Shown: positions 21,415 to 30,869, counted from the first letter of the stretch. The stretch: DNA of 64,000 bases from Beroe forskalii (GCA_011033025.1 WFMF01000250.1:1-64000), one strand, 5' to 3'. Notes: generated by a model from the sequence alone, not told the origin. Made by a program: numbers and translations.

Positions 21415-21576
21415 CTGTGCAATGTCCAAGGGTGTTCAAGCCATAGTAGTTCTGCTTGCACCTATCACACTTGTAACCCTCCACTTCCTCATGACACAAG
21501 CACTGCCCTGTGCTCGTGTTACAGGTGTTACTGTCCGTTCCATTGGCGTTACACTCGCAACTTACACACCCCATGC
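21415..21576 (-). CDS. Laminin-like exon 13: LE module
   Basis: Acceptor ATTATCCAG on the right, donor CACAG|gtaatt on the left. The exon encodes GMGCVSCECNANGTDSNTCN...GQCLCHEEVEGYKCDRCKQN and YYGLNTLGHCTG, a typical laminin-type EGF module (C-x-C, C-x-C-x8-C, C-D-R-C, Y-G-L). It enters and leaves in phase 1. The next exon should start with the C-x-C-x-C of another LE module. None is visible to the left, where satellite DNA begins within 20 bp. Confidence 0.9.
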
Positions 21577-21926
21577 CTGGATAATATCATGAGATAATAC
21601 GTTAGGGTATATTATTATATTTGGGGTGTTCATGTGCTGCAATGTGAATATTTTCAAGAAAAACCTTCCACAGGCATAAGTTGTTCGAGTAGTTTTATTT
21701 TGTGAAGTGTAGTGTAATAGTGATTTGGGCATTTGCCTCGGGTGTGTCTGTGCAGTGTCGTAGCGTGTTTAGGGCATGTAACTTGCTATCTATTCCAGGA
21801 AACGCAGTGTAATTGAATTTAGTGATTATCTATCCGATTGTGACCCCCAATAATGGGATTATTCCCCAAATAACAATGTATAATTCTACAAAGAGAGACA
21901 CGTAATCCGATTAAGTGCTGACATAC

Positions 21927-22070
21927 CACTAGTAGAAGATGTGAATGTAACATCGCCCGACATCAGTGTGTTGGAATGGAATGCGGCAGACACTGGGTGA
22001 AGCGGGTTGTAGTTGCAGTTAGCCGTGTTGGATGTCTGCCGGTCGTAATGCTCGGTCATTGCATCCTTGC
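21927..22070 (-). CDS. Laminin-like exon 12: end of the unassigned module
   Basis: Acceptor TTTCCGGCAG, donor AGTG|gtatgt. The 48 residues (KDAMTEHYDRQTSNTANCNY then NPLHPVSAAFHSNTL...) contain one Cys and end in a Ser/Thr-rich stretch. The phase (1 in, 1 out) agrees with both neighbours, provided the intron 22071-22835 uses the donor AACG|gcaagt, a GC-AG type. Confidence 0.7.
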
Positions 22071-22835
22071 CTGCCGGAAATACATGAAATGTATATACAC
22101 TAAATGTACTTTTAAAAGCAAACAGAGAAATCAGATGAGAACACACGAGCCATATCTTTCAGGTCAATCTGCAGAACAAATTAGGTCACGGCGCGTGACT
22201 TGTAATTTTCAGTAATAGCCAATACAAGCATCAGTGCGCACTGCGCGACAAATTTGTACCGCGCGCTCATATCGTTAACGTGCAGATATTAAGACTGTGT
22301 AGCGTGTACATTTTACAATGAACACTGTAAAATAATTGAATTGTTAGGGTTGAGAGACGAGAGTATTACACTCTGATCAGTGTCAGCAGCCACAAGAAAT
22401 GGTAGTAAGATGGATGGGGTTTCATGAGACAGATACTCAAATAACAGCAGTTATCATGACTTCATGAGCCCATTCAATCCCATCATGCACCATGTGCACA
22501 CTCACTGCTGACAATGAGTGTCATTGCAAGAAGACGTGTTGGTTGCGTCTGGGAGCAGGTCCACCAACTCATGTCCTGCGCAAGTTAGAACTGCCAAAAC
22601 ACATCCACACACAGGTTTAAACATCCCCAATACACCCTCGAAATCGTTCAACGAGCATTCAAACGTTAATAAACTCTCAAAACACTACACGCCCCATTTA
22701 AAATAATTTCTCTCTTCATTAATCTCACCACAACTCTTGACTTCAATGACCCGATCCGTGAAATCAACTCTTGACTTCCTTTGGACCCAATGATACCTCT
22801 CGATAATTCTCAAATAAAGGTCGATTATCACTTGC
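22071..22835 (-). other. Probable GC-AG intron
   Basis: With the GC donor gcaagt at 22835-22830 (minus strand) the frame continues. Without splicing the reading would stop two codons later (NGK then TGA), so an unspliced or alternatively ended transcript would give a short secreted form. Nothing else is recognised inside the intron. Confidence 0.5.
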
Positions 22836-23009
22836 CGTTGATTTGGAGACTGATGGCATCCCGTGACACAGTGATCTCCAGTGTCACGACCCTGTTAGCC
22901 CGTAAGAAGGTTGGGTTGAAGAACTGAGAGTGTTTACACTCCCTCCCATGCCCTATCGTCCAATAGGGCGGACTCTGGTCTCTGATGTCAATGTACTCGG
23001 TCCGGTCTC
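22836..23009 (-). CDS. Laminin-like exon 11: unassigned module, middle
   Basis: Acceptor TTTTCTAG, donor AACG|gcaagt. It encodes about 58 residues (DRTEYIDIRDQSPPYWTIGH then GRECKHSQFFNPTFL... and VVTLEITVSRDAISLQING). The alternating hydrophobic pattern suggests a beta-sandwich. I do not recognise a named domain; it is not an LE or a laminin IV domain. Confidence 0.75.
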
Positions 23010-23195
23010 CTAGAAAACAGAAATATCTAAGATTGAAGTGATACCACCTTGATTCTTTCTATTTTCTATTTCTCTATTTCTTCATATTCATAAATTGTAA
23101 CTTTTGCTTGCTCCTTTGTTTTAGATTATCGAGAAAGATTTATATATGACCCTGTTCCAATCATTGTATTAGAGTCGATGTAAGCAGTGTCTCAC

Positions 23196-23342
23196 CATTG
23201 GCATCGTATAGTGTGACCCTCTGAGTGGATCCTTGTTTCCTGACGTACTGGACCCGGAGGTACTTTGTCTTGTCTCCCTGGTCCTCTGACAACACTACTG
23301 CGCAGTCAAGTGACTCACATTCTGTATTCTCAAATTCACCAC
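23196..23342 (-). CDS. Laminin-like exon 10: start of the unassigned module
   Basis: The acceptor GTTCTCAG joins the single base left by exon 9 to give S-GGEFENTECESLDCAVVL... and KTKYLRVQYVRKQGSTQRVT with LYDANG. The donor ATG|gtgaga is strong; reading through it would reach TGA after LIQ. Two Cys (in ECESLDC) lie close to the preceding LE module. The exon leaves phase 1, matching exon 11. Confidence 0.75.
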
Positions 23343-23523
23343 CTGAGAACAAAGGAATCAGTTACTCAGGGGGTGAGGGGGGATGAGGGGAAATGAATGA
23401 TATTGAGTAGTGTAAAAGGAAGATTTGATAGACAGAAAGAAGATTAGAATTAGATTAGTACGAGAAATGGGCACTTCCCAACAGCTGTTGCTAATCCCCA
23501 ACATAAAAACACAAGTGACTCAC

Positions 23524-23734
23524 TGATAGTTTGGTTCCAAGTGCCAGGCTGGCACCTATCACAAAGCTCCCCCGTCACTCCAGGCAGACAGGAGCACTCC
23601 CCAGACGCGCTATCACACGTGCTGCCCTCCTCAGTGCCCCACGTGTCACACTGACATGGCGCGCAGTCCTTGGCATGGATAGCGTCACCATAGAAACCCT
23701 CGATACAGTGCTCACACTGGTCTCCTTCAGTGTC
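23524..23734 (-). CDS. Laminin-like exon 9: LE modules
   Basis: Acceptor TTCACCCCAG, donor ATCA|gtgagt. It encodes [17 protein letters not shown] (end of one LE) and a complete next [22 protein letters not shown] ... [20 protein letters not shown] followed by TWNQTI. All eight LE cysteines of the second module are present. The exon starts in phase 0 after exon 8. Confidence 0.9.
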
Positions 23735-23854
23735 CTGGGGTGAAGGAAACAGTCACGAGGGGTTCAGTTAGGATGTTATAAATTTAGTAGAAACTAGTAG
23801 CGGACATTCAGACATTGACAGTAAGAGACAAGCAACTAACTTAAGGCTACTCAC

Positions 23855-24045
23855 GTTAAGACAGATAATACAGTCGCCTGTCTGTCTGTCACAGTAATCC
23901 GCTGACGTGTCTGTGTTGTTATTGCAGGTGGAGCACTGCGTACAACTCCCTCCCAAGACAGTGGGGTCACCATAGTAACCCGCACTACACGTGCCACAGT
24001 TCTCTCCTTCGTATCCCACGTCACACTCACACGTCAAACTCTCTC
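23855..24045 (-). CDS. Laminin-like exon 8: LE modules
   Basis: Acceptor GTCCCCAG, donor AAC|gtgagt. It encodes ESLTCECDVGYEGENCGTCS then AGYYGDPTVLGGSCTQC, the second half of one LE, and STCNNNTDTSADYCDRQTGD then CIICLN, the first half of the next. Module boundaries fall inside exons, as is common in laminin genes. Confidence 0.9.
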
Positions 24046-24213
24046 CTGGGGACATGGTAACGTCATGTTAATGATTTAATGGTTGGAAAGGGCAAGCATT
24101 GAAAAGTTGAGACAGAATCGTGTACCAAAATATCACGTCAGAATTTCAGTGATACATCACGTAATGTTACAGTTGAGTACATGAGTCTGCACATTGCATT
24201 CCCTAATACCCAC

Positions 24214-24498
24214 CTCTAGTAGGGTCGTATTCACAAGTTCCGAACACATTTCCCTCCACCGGCAGAGGACAGGGACAGATCTCGCAGGACTGTCCGTTGG
24301 ACGGGTCCCCGTAGTAACCTCCCACACAGATCTCACAGTAGTCTCCCGTAGTGTTGTCTTCACAATCAGTGCAGATACCAGTGTCTGCATCACACGTGTT
24401 GGAGTGACCGTTACACTGGCACGGGACACATTCCCCGAGAGGAGAGGAGTTGGAAGGGACTCTGTAATGTCCTGCTGAACACTCCTGACACGAGTAAC
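24214..24498 (-). CDS. Laminin-like exon 7: two LE modules
   Basis: Acceptor CTTTCCCAG, donor AGAG|gtgggt. It opens with GYSCQECSAGHYRVP, the end of the partial LE that follows the laminin IV domain, and continues with CVPCQCNGHSNTCDADTGIC ... DYCEICVGGYYGDPSNGQSC and CPCPLPVEGNVFGTC. The C-C-C-G-Y-Y-G-D pattern is diagnostic for laminin-type EGF. Two damaged copies of its 5' end lie in the preceding intron. Confidence 0.92.
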
Positions 24499-24585
24499 CT
24501 GGGAAAGGGGACAAGTTAGAGGGGAGAGGGGGAAGGGTGGGTGGGATTGTAGAATTAGGGAAGAGTGGGTGGGAGTGTAGAGTTA

Positions 24586-24636
24586 GAGGAGAGGAGTTGG
24601 AGGAGACTCTGTAGTGTCCTGCTGAACACTCTTAAC
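24586..24636 (-). pseudogene. Relic of exon 7 5' end, damaged copy
   Basis: After an acceptor-like CCCAG, AGAGTGTTCAGCAGGACACT matches the start of exon 7. About seven bases after GTTA are missing, so the frame is broken. Flanking purine-rich text (GGGAGAGTGGGAGG) is duplicated as well. Confidence 0.7.
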
Positions 24637-24784
24637 CTGGGAGAGTGGGAGGTTAGAGGGGCGAGGGCATGCCATTACACACTTTTTCGAGCTAGTAGGG
24701 GGAGAGGGGACAAGTTAGAGGGGTTGAGGGGGAAGGGGTGAGTGGGAGTGTTAAGTTAGAGGAAGGGTGAGTGGGAGTGCATTT

Positions 24785-24845
24785 TTGGGGGAGGATTTGG
24801 AAGGGATCCTGTAGTGTCCTGCAGAGCACTCTTGACAAGTGTAAC
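24785..24845 (-). pseudogene. Relic or cryptic copy of exon 7 5' end, frame open
   Basis: After the acceptor-like CTCTCAG the copy reads GYTCQECSAGHYRIPSN, nearly identical to exon 7 (GYSCQECSAGHYRVPSN). No donor is apparent before it runs into purine-rich repeat, so it is probably a dead duplicate and not a cassette exon. Confidence 0.65.
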
Positions 24846-25040
24846 CTGAGAGAGTGGAGCTAGATGCAGATGATCTTAAGTAGGGAGTGAGAATTTGTGA
24901 GGAGTCACTAGAGATCGTACTACCGTAGAAAATATTGGAAGGAGAAAAAGGTTCAGATAATCCTGTGAGAAGTGAATTAGGAAGGAGAGTTCGTTATATC
25001 CTAGAAAATATTGGAAGGAGAAAAGGGATGTAGGTCTGAC

Positions 25041-25180
25041 CTGTATACTGGACGGGGCAGGTACACTGCTCCAGATGGGTTATTTCCCTGTTCTCCGAGG
25101 GATAAGCTGAGTCTAGGGAGACAGACAGCAGTCTGTAGACAGCTCTCTCATCCGTCAGATCGCCAGCAATCATCAAACGC
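25041..25180 (-). CDS. Laminin-like exon 6: end of laminin IV domain
   Basis: Acceptor ATCCCGCCAG, donor ACAG|gtcaga. It encodes RLMIAGDLTDERAVYRLLSV then SLDSAYPSENREITHLEQCT and CPVQYTG. The string VEQC-CP-GY-G is the classic exit of the laminin IV (L4) domain into the following split LE module. Confidence 0.92.
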
Positions 25181-25308
25181 CTGGCGGGATTAGGAGACGG
25201 TTTAAGATTTAGCTTATCATGCTGAAATTTCAGCTATTCGTATTGTCACTTTATTCGTAAAATCATGATCAGGAGCACGTAGAATCCCAATAAAACTACT
25301 TTACTTAC

Positions 25309-25463
25309 TCCACACTGACGAGAGCTGACATGATCTGTTCCTTGGTCGCTGACTTTCTGTCTGTTTCGTGATACCAGTTACCAGTTTCCAGGGTAACGGA
25401 GTAAGGGGTGTAGGCGTTAGGTTCAGCTAGTGGTAGTTCAATGTAAACGCTGCCATACTCACC
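25309..25463 (-). CDS. Laminin-like exon 5: laminin IV domain
   Basis: Acceptor GTTTCAG, donor GA|gtaagt (phase 2). It encodes GEYGSVYIELPLAEPNAYTP and a stretch ending DRKSATKEQIMSALVSVE. The final FMRALANL-like helix (here EQIMSALVSVE) is a known L4 feature. Confidence 0.9.
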
Positions 25464-25612
25464 CTGAAACGTAAACAGGCGATAAACAGGAGATAAACAG
25501 GAATTTGAAATAAATGAAACTTGAATTAGCTCATTTATTTCAGAAGGTTATACAGACTTGTATTTTACCAATCACAACAAATTATCTTCTCCCATCATTA
25601 ACGTTGTTTTAC

Positions 25613-25719
25613 CTGTATATCAACGCGGACTGGTTTCGTGGCTCTCTGGAAGTCTGGGTTGAGGGGGAAGAATCCCAGAGTAAACTGGAACTGTCCACCG
25701 TACGACAAGGTCAAATCAC
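25613..25719 (-). CDS. Laminin-like exon 4: laminin IV domain
   Basis: Acceptor TATCCTCCAG, donor ATACAG|gtaaaa. It encodes GDLTLSYGGQFQFTLGFFPL and RATKPVRVDIQ. The G-LT-SYGG--- signature is the centre of the L4 domain. Confidence 0.92.
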
Positions 25720-25975
25720 CTGGAGGATATACGCACTAAATTGAAAGAGTAGTCATAATATCAAAACAAGGATTACAAAAAGGGGCACACCTAACGAGGC
25801 ACTTTTCTAAATGTGATTTGGCTGAAAGGATGTCACAATTTCACAAACTTGGGGATAATAATTGAGGTAGGCACGAGGCAAATTTTGGTAAGTGTGAGGA
25901 TTTTTAAGAAATATCTTGCAGCATTATCCCTCGTGTAACGCAGTTAAAAAAGAGATAAACCCTGCCAGAACTAAC

Positions 25976-26096
25976 CTTTGAAAGGGGTCACCCAAGCAAA
26001 CTTGTCCATGCCTATTTCTGCCACACTCAGTACAAATAACTCGTACAGACCGATGTAGGTGGAGCTCTGCGGAATATAGGTGTTACTCATATGGCT
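25976..26096 (-). CDS. Laminin-like exon 3: laminin IV domain
   Basis: Acceptor TATCCTACAG, donor AAAG|gttagt (phase 1). It encodes SHMSNTYIPQSSTYIGLYEL and ends MDKFAWVTPFKG, matching the yW-AP--F-GD stretch that leads into SYGG in L4 domains. Confidence 0.85.
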
Positions 26097-26255
26097 CTGT
26101 AGGATATGCAATATTATGTCTTATTTGTTTATTCGAATCATAATCTGGAACGATGGAAGGTTTCGAGACATTTGTTTTGGCAATACAGTGAGTAGAAAAT
26201 AATATGAATAAACTTCGCGATTATTAGACAGAAGTTTAAGATCACATTTCCTGAC

Positions 26256-26357
26256 CTGTTCGACTGCTGGAACAGTGTTCTGACTAACTCCAGGGTTGGC
26301 CGTGTTGACTATCATCCAGCCGGTGGGATCTCCCTCTTCCTCAAACGCAGAACCGAG
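26256..26357 (-). CDS. Laminin-like exon 2: laminin IV domain, start
   Basis: Acceptor CGCGTTACAG, donor GAACAG|gtcagg. It encodes 34 residues (LGSAFEEEGDPTGWMIVNTA...), consistent with the variable N-terminal strand region of L4 (the GW stretch). Phase 0 at both ends. Confidence 0.8.
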
Positions 26358-26600
26358 CTGTAACGCGGGGTGGAGAGGGTTTAACTAGATAGAGTGGGAT
26401 TGAGTGAGGTAAAGATGGGGTGTTGAGATTTAGTTCCAAAGTCTGATCGCAGAACAGTGGGGAGTGCAGACTGCAGTAATTGCAGGGGTGTTCCGCGTTA
26501 CTACAAACTATCAAACATTGGTAGTTTAAAGATTAGAGGACATATCACCATTTTAATGATAAACAAAACATCCTCCTGTATAATGAAGGGTATTACATAC

Positions 26601-26741
26601 CCTGTCGTACGCCATGGGAGCACTGGTGCAGTTGTTAGTGACTCCGAAACAGAAACACTCCTGACATCCGAGGTTGTTATCATCTTCCAGGTCATAATAC
26701 CCGAACTTACACTCGTCACACCTTACCCCTGTAACCCTTTC
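26601..26741 (-). CDS. Laminin-like exon 1 in window: LE module leading into laminin IV
   Basis: Acceptor CATCCTCCAG, donor GACAGG|gtatgt. It encodes ERVTGVRCDECKFGYYDLED then NNLGCQECFCFGVTNNCTSA and PMAYDR. The C-x-C-x-GVT--C-SA string is the usual entry into an L4 domain. It starts in phase 0 from an exon that should lie to the right but is not recognisable in the repeat-rich 26.8-34-kb region. Gene-level view: thirteen exons, order LE - L4 - LE repeats - unassigned module - LE, minus strand, about 660 residues, secreted basement-membrane type. This fits a laminin alpha/gamma arm or a perlecan-like protein. No signal peptide, laminin N-terminal or LG domain lies in the window, so the exact paralogue is open. 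Confidence 0.9.
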
Positions 26742-26879
26742 CTGGAGGATGAGTGGGGATTATTAACTTATTAAGGTGATTCTTGGATGAGGAACTTACG
26801 TAAACTTTTGAAACTAGGAAAATAGGTGCGATGAATGCATCATTCATTACCGGGAACATTAATGAAGTCTTTCTAAAGG

Positions 26880-27420
26880 ACTGTAGTACAGTCAAATCTG
26901 CCAAAATGGCCCAAAATCAGAACAAATTCTACACCAAGCGATTTTGACTGTTTTCTATAGTTTTTGCCCAAAAATCGATCTAGCAACTTTCCGAGACTTT
27001 CCGGGGTGAGAGTGCCGAAAAATCGATTTTTAGTTGAGGCGCAACCGACTGACCAGTGATTCGTAATTTGGCCCAGGAAGGTCATGAGACTTCGTTTAAG
27101 GCTTAAAAGAAGCGCAATGGCCATGTTTTATACGACAGCAAATAAACATATGCCCTAAAATGCTCAGGAACAGAGTTATGGGCAGAAAAACCGTTTTGGA
27201 CACCGAGACATTGTGGAAGCGATTTTTGTATTTCGGCCCAGGAAGGTCGTAGAGACTTCGTTTTTAGGCTAAAAAGCGCAATGGCCATGTTTATATTACG
27301 ACTTGTTAATAAACATATGCCCTAAAATGCCAGGAACAAGTTAGGGCGAAAAACTGTTTTTTTGGCACCCGCAAGACATTGTGGAAGCGATTTTTGTATC
27401 TCGGCCCAGGATGGTCGTAG
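26880..27420. repeat. Tandem repeat, about 165-170 bp, three copies
   Basis: GCGCAATGGCCATGTTT recurs at about 27113 and 27278. Blocks with GGCCCAGGAAGGTC and AACATATGCCCTAAAATG accompany it, and an earlier, more diverged copy lies near 26905-27110. Short minus-strand frames starting MAIAL recur with the unit and are not considered coding. Confidence 0.75.
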
Positions 27421-27454
27421 AGATCTTTTTCCGGGTTCCCAAAAGATCCCCCCA

Positions 27455-28045
27455 AGATTAAACCAGTTACACGATCTTGTTCCGGTTCCGTGATCCTGTT
27501 CCAAGATCTACATCCAGTTCCACGATCCTGTTCCAAGATCTTGTTCCAGTTCCATGATCCTGTTCCAAGATCTATTATCCAGTTCCACGATCCTGTTCCA
27601 AGATCTTAATCCTGTTCCACGATCTTGTTCCGGTTCCAAAGATCCTGTTCCAAGATCTAAATCCAGTTCTACGATCCTGTTCCACGATCTTGTTCCTGGT
27701 TCCATGATCCTGTTCCAAGATCTAAATCCAGTTCTACGGATCCTGTTCCACGATCTTGTTCCGGCTCCATGATCCTGTTCCAAGATTCAAATCCAGTTCT
27801 ACGATCCTGTTCCACGATCTTGTTCCGGTTCCATGATCCCGTTCCAAGATCTAAATCCAGTTCTACGATCCTGCCTCCACGATCTTGTTCCGGCTCCATG
27901 ATCTTGTTCTAAGATCTAAATCCTGTTCCACGATCTTGAAACTGGTTCCATGATCTTGTTCTAAGATCTAAATCCAGCCCTACGATCTTGTTCTAAGATC
28001 TAAATCCAGTTCTACGATCTTGTTCTAAGATCTAAGTTCCGGTTC
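27455..28045. repeat. GATC-rich minisatellite (GATCCTGTTCCAAGATCT...)
   Basis: About 580 bp alternate GATCCTGTTCCA and AGATCTAAATCCAGTTC units, so GATC appears roughly every 13-19 bases (about 35 times) and the composite unit is about 32-33 bp. Variation grows towards the right end (TTGTTCTAAGATCT). Both strands stay open over long stretches because of composition. Confidence 0.85.
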
Positions 28046-28599
28046 CTTTCTTGTTCTTAAATAACTATAAAAATTAAAATTATTTAAAAAAATGGAAAAC
28101 TACGTTGTGCGCGCACAAAATAAGTTTGAAATTTCATGAATAAATAAGTGGTACCGTGAAAAAAAAGTGGGGCAAAAAATGACGTCACTCAGCCCCGTTT
28201 ACATGGGAGACATACCGAAGGCGCAAAGTGACGTCCAAATGTGGAACGTTGCGCCGCGCGCGCGAGGGTAGGGTAACATCCTACGAGCTTCGCACGCGAC
28301 GCTGATTGCTTGCGCCCAAAAAATTTGAGCCACATCAGACAACGTCTGGCTACGCTACGACGGAGTGAATAGAAAGGGTAACATCTTGACCTGATCCTAT
28401 TATTATACCTATTGCCTATACCCCTGTTCAATTCGGCGCGGCGCGGCGTGTTCAAGTTCCCCACGCCGTTGGACGGTGCGCGGCGCTTCTCCCTAAGTGC
28501 TAAGCCTGCATGGCGGTGTGCGTACGCGCGCAGTGCTTCTCTGAGGAAGTGCGCCGCGCAACGAAAACAGCTGGGTATACTTGTTTAACAAGTGTTGGA
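28046..28599. other. GC-rich, CGCG-dense stretch; no gene
   Basis: Between 28195 and 28570 the sequence is rich in GCGCGC, CGCGGCG and similar words, unlike the AT-rich surroundings. The minus-strand frames here lack recognisable domains. It could be a CpG-rich promoter-like region of the laminin gene, but no initiator or first exon can be supported. Confidence 0.35.
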
Positions 28600-28700
28600 G
28601 AAACGCATGAGCCACATGCATATGCAAACACACAATTACAACACACTTTACATGGATACTAGCAGGCCCGGTGGGTCTGCTATTACATTGCTCAATCGGC
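28600..28700. repeat. Hairpin-ended dispersed repeat, copy 1
   Basis: Ends in ACTAGCAGGCCCGGTGGGTC then TGCT, a hairpin of AGCAGGCCC with GGGTCTGCT. The same terminus occurs at 29608, 30371 and 31788. Confidence 0.6.
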
Positions 28701-29454
28701 AATTAAGTAAGAATTAAGTAAGTAAAAAAGATAGTTGATAGGAACTTAAGTTGCCGAAGTGTTGTCTGATGGCTCAAAGGACCAAACGACGAAAAATTAT
28801 GACGCACTGACGTGCGCGTGGTTAGGCATTAGGAACACTAACGCAATGTTTGACTGGTCTTACCGTGAATTATTATTTTCCTTCATTTGTATACGTTGAA
28901 TAAAAGCTGTGTAATAAGTGGAAATGAATTAAAGATTAATTTAGGCCTTGCGTGGCGCGCGCTCAGACTAAGCACAGCAAAATCAAATTCATAACTTTAC
29001 GCCGCGTATTTCCTCTTGTACGTATGTGAGTCGATCTAAAATAACTTTGTGCATAAAAATAGCGCCGCGCGCAGAGTTTCAGCGCGCAATATAACAATGC
29101 GCGCGCACCGCATTTTGTTCATTTCGTTAGTTCAACAGTTTTGTTTTCCCTTACGTTTACGTGAAGTGTTCTGAATCGAACTTCGTGAACTTCTCATTAA
29201 TTTTGAAACACGCCGAGACGTACGGACATCGTTCAGTGCGAATTTATTTCATCGGTTGAACTCTACCGCTAGAGATTTTTTGTAATAACTTCCTACTTTC
29301 CTAAACTTCCAATAACTGTCGTCCTAAATATTCCTACATGGCTCATGAACTTTAAAGTTTAATAAAAGCATCAACATTTAAAAAAGCAACATATTGGCAT
29401 CTTAAATCACTAACGTAATAGTAACACTACATTGCGAACTACTTTATGCTGCAC
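28701..29454. other. No gene seen
   Basis: AT-rich with scattered GCGCGC words (28958, 29065, 29098). No exon or clear repeat unit. Confidence 0.4.
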
Positions 29455-29650
29455 GTGCGCAAATATCCAATCTCCATAGCAACGGCACCTCTTTTCTCCC
29501 GTTTGCATTCATTTCTCTTGATATTTTCTTGGCAAGCTCAAATTTAATTGTGTACGGGAGCACAAACAAACATTATTCACGTGCTCTTACGAAATTATAA
29601 TTAAGACTAGCAGGCCCGTTGGGGCATGCATTGGGGCTGCAAATACGCAT
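29455..29650. repeat. Hairpin-ended dispersed repeat, copy 2
   Basis: CTCCATAGCAACGG is followed by TTTCTCTTGATATTTTCTTG, GGCAAGCTCAAATTTAATTG and ACTAGCAGGCCCGTTGGGG. It is very similar to copy 3. Confidence 0.75.
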
Positions 29651-30214
29651 CTCACCCGGTGCTGATACACAGCACCTCTTTTTTACCAATTTAACGCATC
29701 CAAAAATTTCAATTAAAATTTAAGAACAAAAGTTATGAACAATTTTATGAAGGAGCAGAGTGAAAAGTAGTCCTTCGGCTTATCTTAATCGTGCTAAATC
29801 ATCTGAGTTTTCGTCCGTTTTGATTGCAAGATGATTTTAATTCTCATAAGTCATACTGACATTGGACAATTTCATTTTTTCATTGATCTAGGCGAGGACT
29901 GTCTCCGTAATCTGCTCCGCCTATATTCGACTCGATTAAATTGTACACTTTCGTGAACCTTAAAATGCTCTAAATGGCCAAATTCATAACTAACAGTTAT
30001 CAAAGACTCAGCTTTGATTATCGACAATCATTTGCCAGAGTTTCATGAAAACAATCCATCTGGAATATCCTTCGTTATTCAAGTAATGTCCTTTCTCCGT
30101 CTTGAGATCTCGAATTTGAAGTAAAGAAAACGTCAAAAATTTTCAAAAAACTGCATCACAGCATTATAAAGCAGTAGTAGCGTATCAGAAAGCACTCGCA
30201 TAGAACTGATTATT
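29651..30214. other. No gene seen
   Basis: Sequence between two copies of the hairpin-ended repeat. It may be the body of the second element; no domain is recognised. Confidence 0.35.
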
Positions 30215-30398
30215 ATCTGCACGTGCGTAAAATTGGTTTCCATAGCAACGGTACCATTTTGCGCATCTTAGCCTTCGTTTCTCTTGGATATTTTCTTGGC
30301 AAGCTCAAATTTAATTGTGTACGGAAGCACAAACAAACATTATTCACGTGCTCTTACGAAATTATAATTAGTTAGAAGGCCCGTTGGGCCTTCTAGGT
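30215..30398. repeat. Hairpin-ended dispersed repeat, copy 3
   Basis: TTTCCATAGCAACGG is followed by the TTTCTTGGCAAGCTCAAATT block and a terminal hairpin AGAAGGCCC-gtt-GGGCCTTCT. The block shared with copy 2 is over 90 percent identical by eye across about 100 bp. Confidence 0.75.
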
Positions 30399-30437
30399 CT
30401 ACAGGAAAAGGCATAGCATAAGCACATGCAGCAATGC

Positions 30438-30720
30438 AGCAAAGTGTAATGATTTGTGGTCATGTCACTGACTCACGGAACATGAATCAAAACGAATTCA
30501 GAAATCATCAATATCCAATGACAAATTGAATGAGTTGAGTATAAAGTAATTCAGTGATAAACAATCAATACAACTTCACATTGTGAAGTTGTATTGATTG
30601 TTTATCACTGAATTACTTTATACTCAACTCATTCAATTTGTCATTGGATATTGATGATTTCTGAATTCGTTTGATTCATGTTCAGAGTCAGCACATGACC
30701 ACAAATCATAACTTTGCTCA
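30438..30720. mobile_element. Giant foldback, ~140-bp arms
   Basis: The two halves are near-perfect inverted copies meeting at ACTTCACA-t-TGTGAAGT (30574-30589), with essentially no loop. A few indels lie in the outer third, near GTCACTGACTC against GAGTCAGCAC. No open frame. It would extrude as one long hairpin. Confidence 0.85.
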
Positions 30721-30734
30721 AAATGTATAATAAC

Positions 30735-30869
30735 TAATGACGCGCACTTTAAGTCGAATGGAGATTTTGCACGTAGGAGTCATTGGAATCACACTTCGGT
30801 CGTGATTCCATCAAGTTGAATTCAATGTCATTCCGCAAATCTTCCATTCGACTAAAGTGCGCGTCATTA
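30735..30869. mobile_element. Foldback MITE with nested hairpin
   Basis: The arms TAATGACGCGCACTTTAAGT... and ...ACTAAAGTGCGCGTCATTA are about 30 bp, with small differences. Inside sits GGAATCAC-acttcggtc-GTGATTCC. Like the cloverleaf MITEs, it is a stem with an inner hairpin and a TTCGG tip. Confidence 0.75.

Noticed and set aside
28189-28702. CpG-rich region as the laminin promoter
   Set aside because: High CGCG density alone is weak evidence; no first exon, signal peptide or initiator could be found, and minisatellites separate it from the gene.
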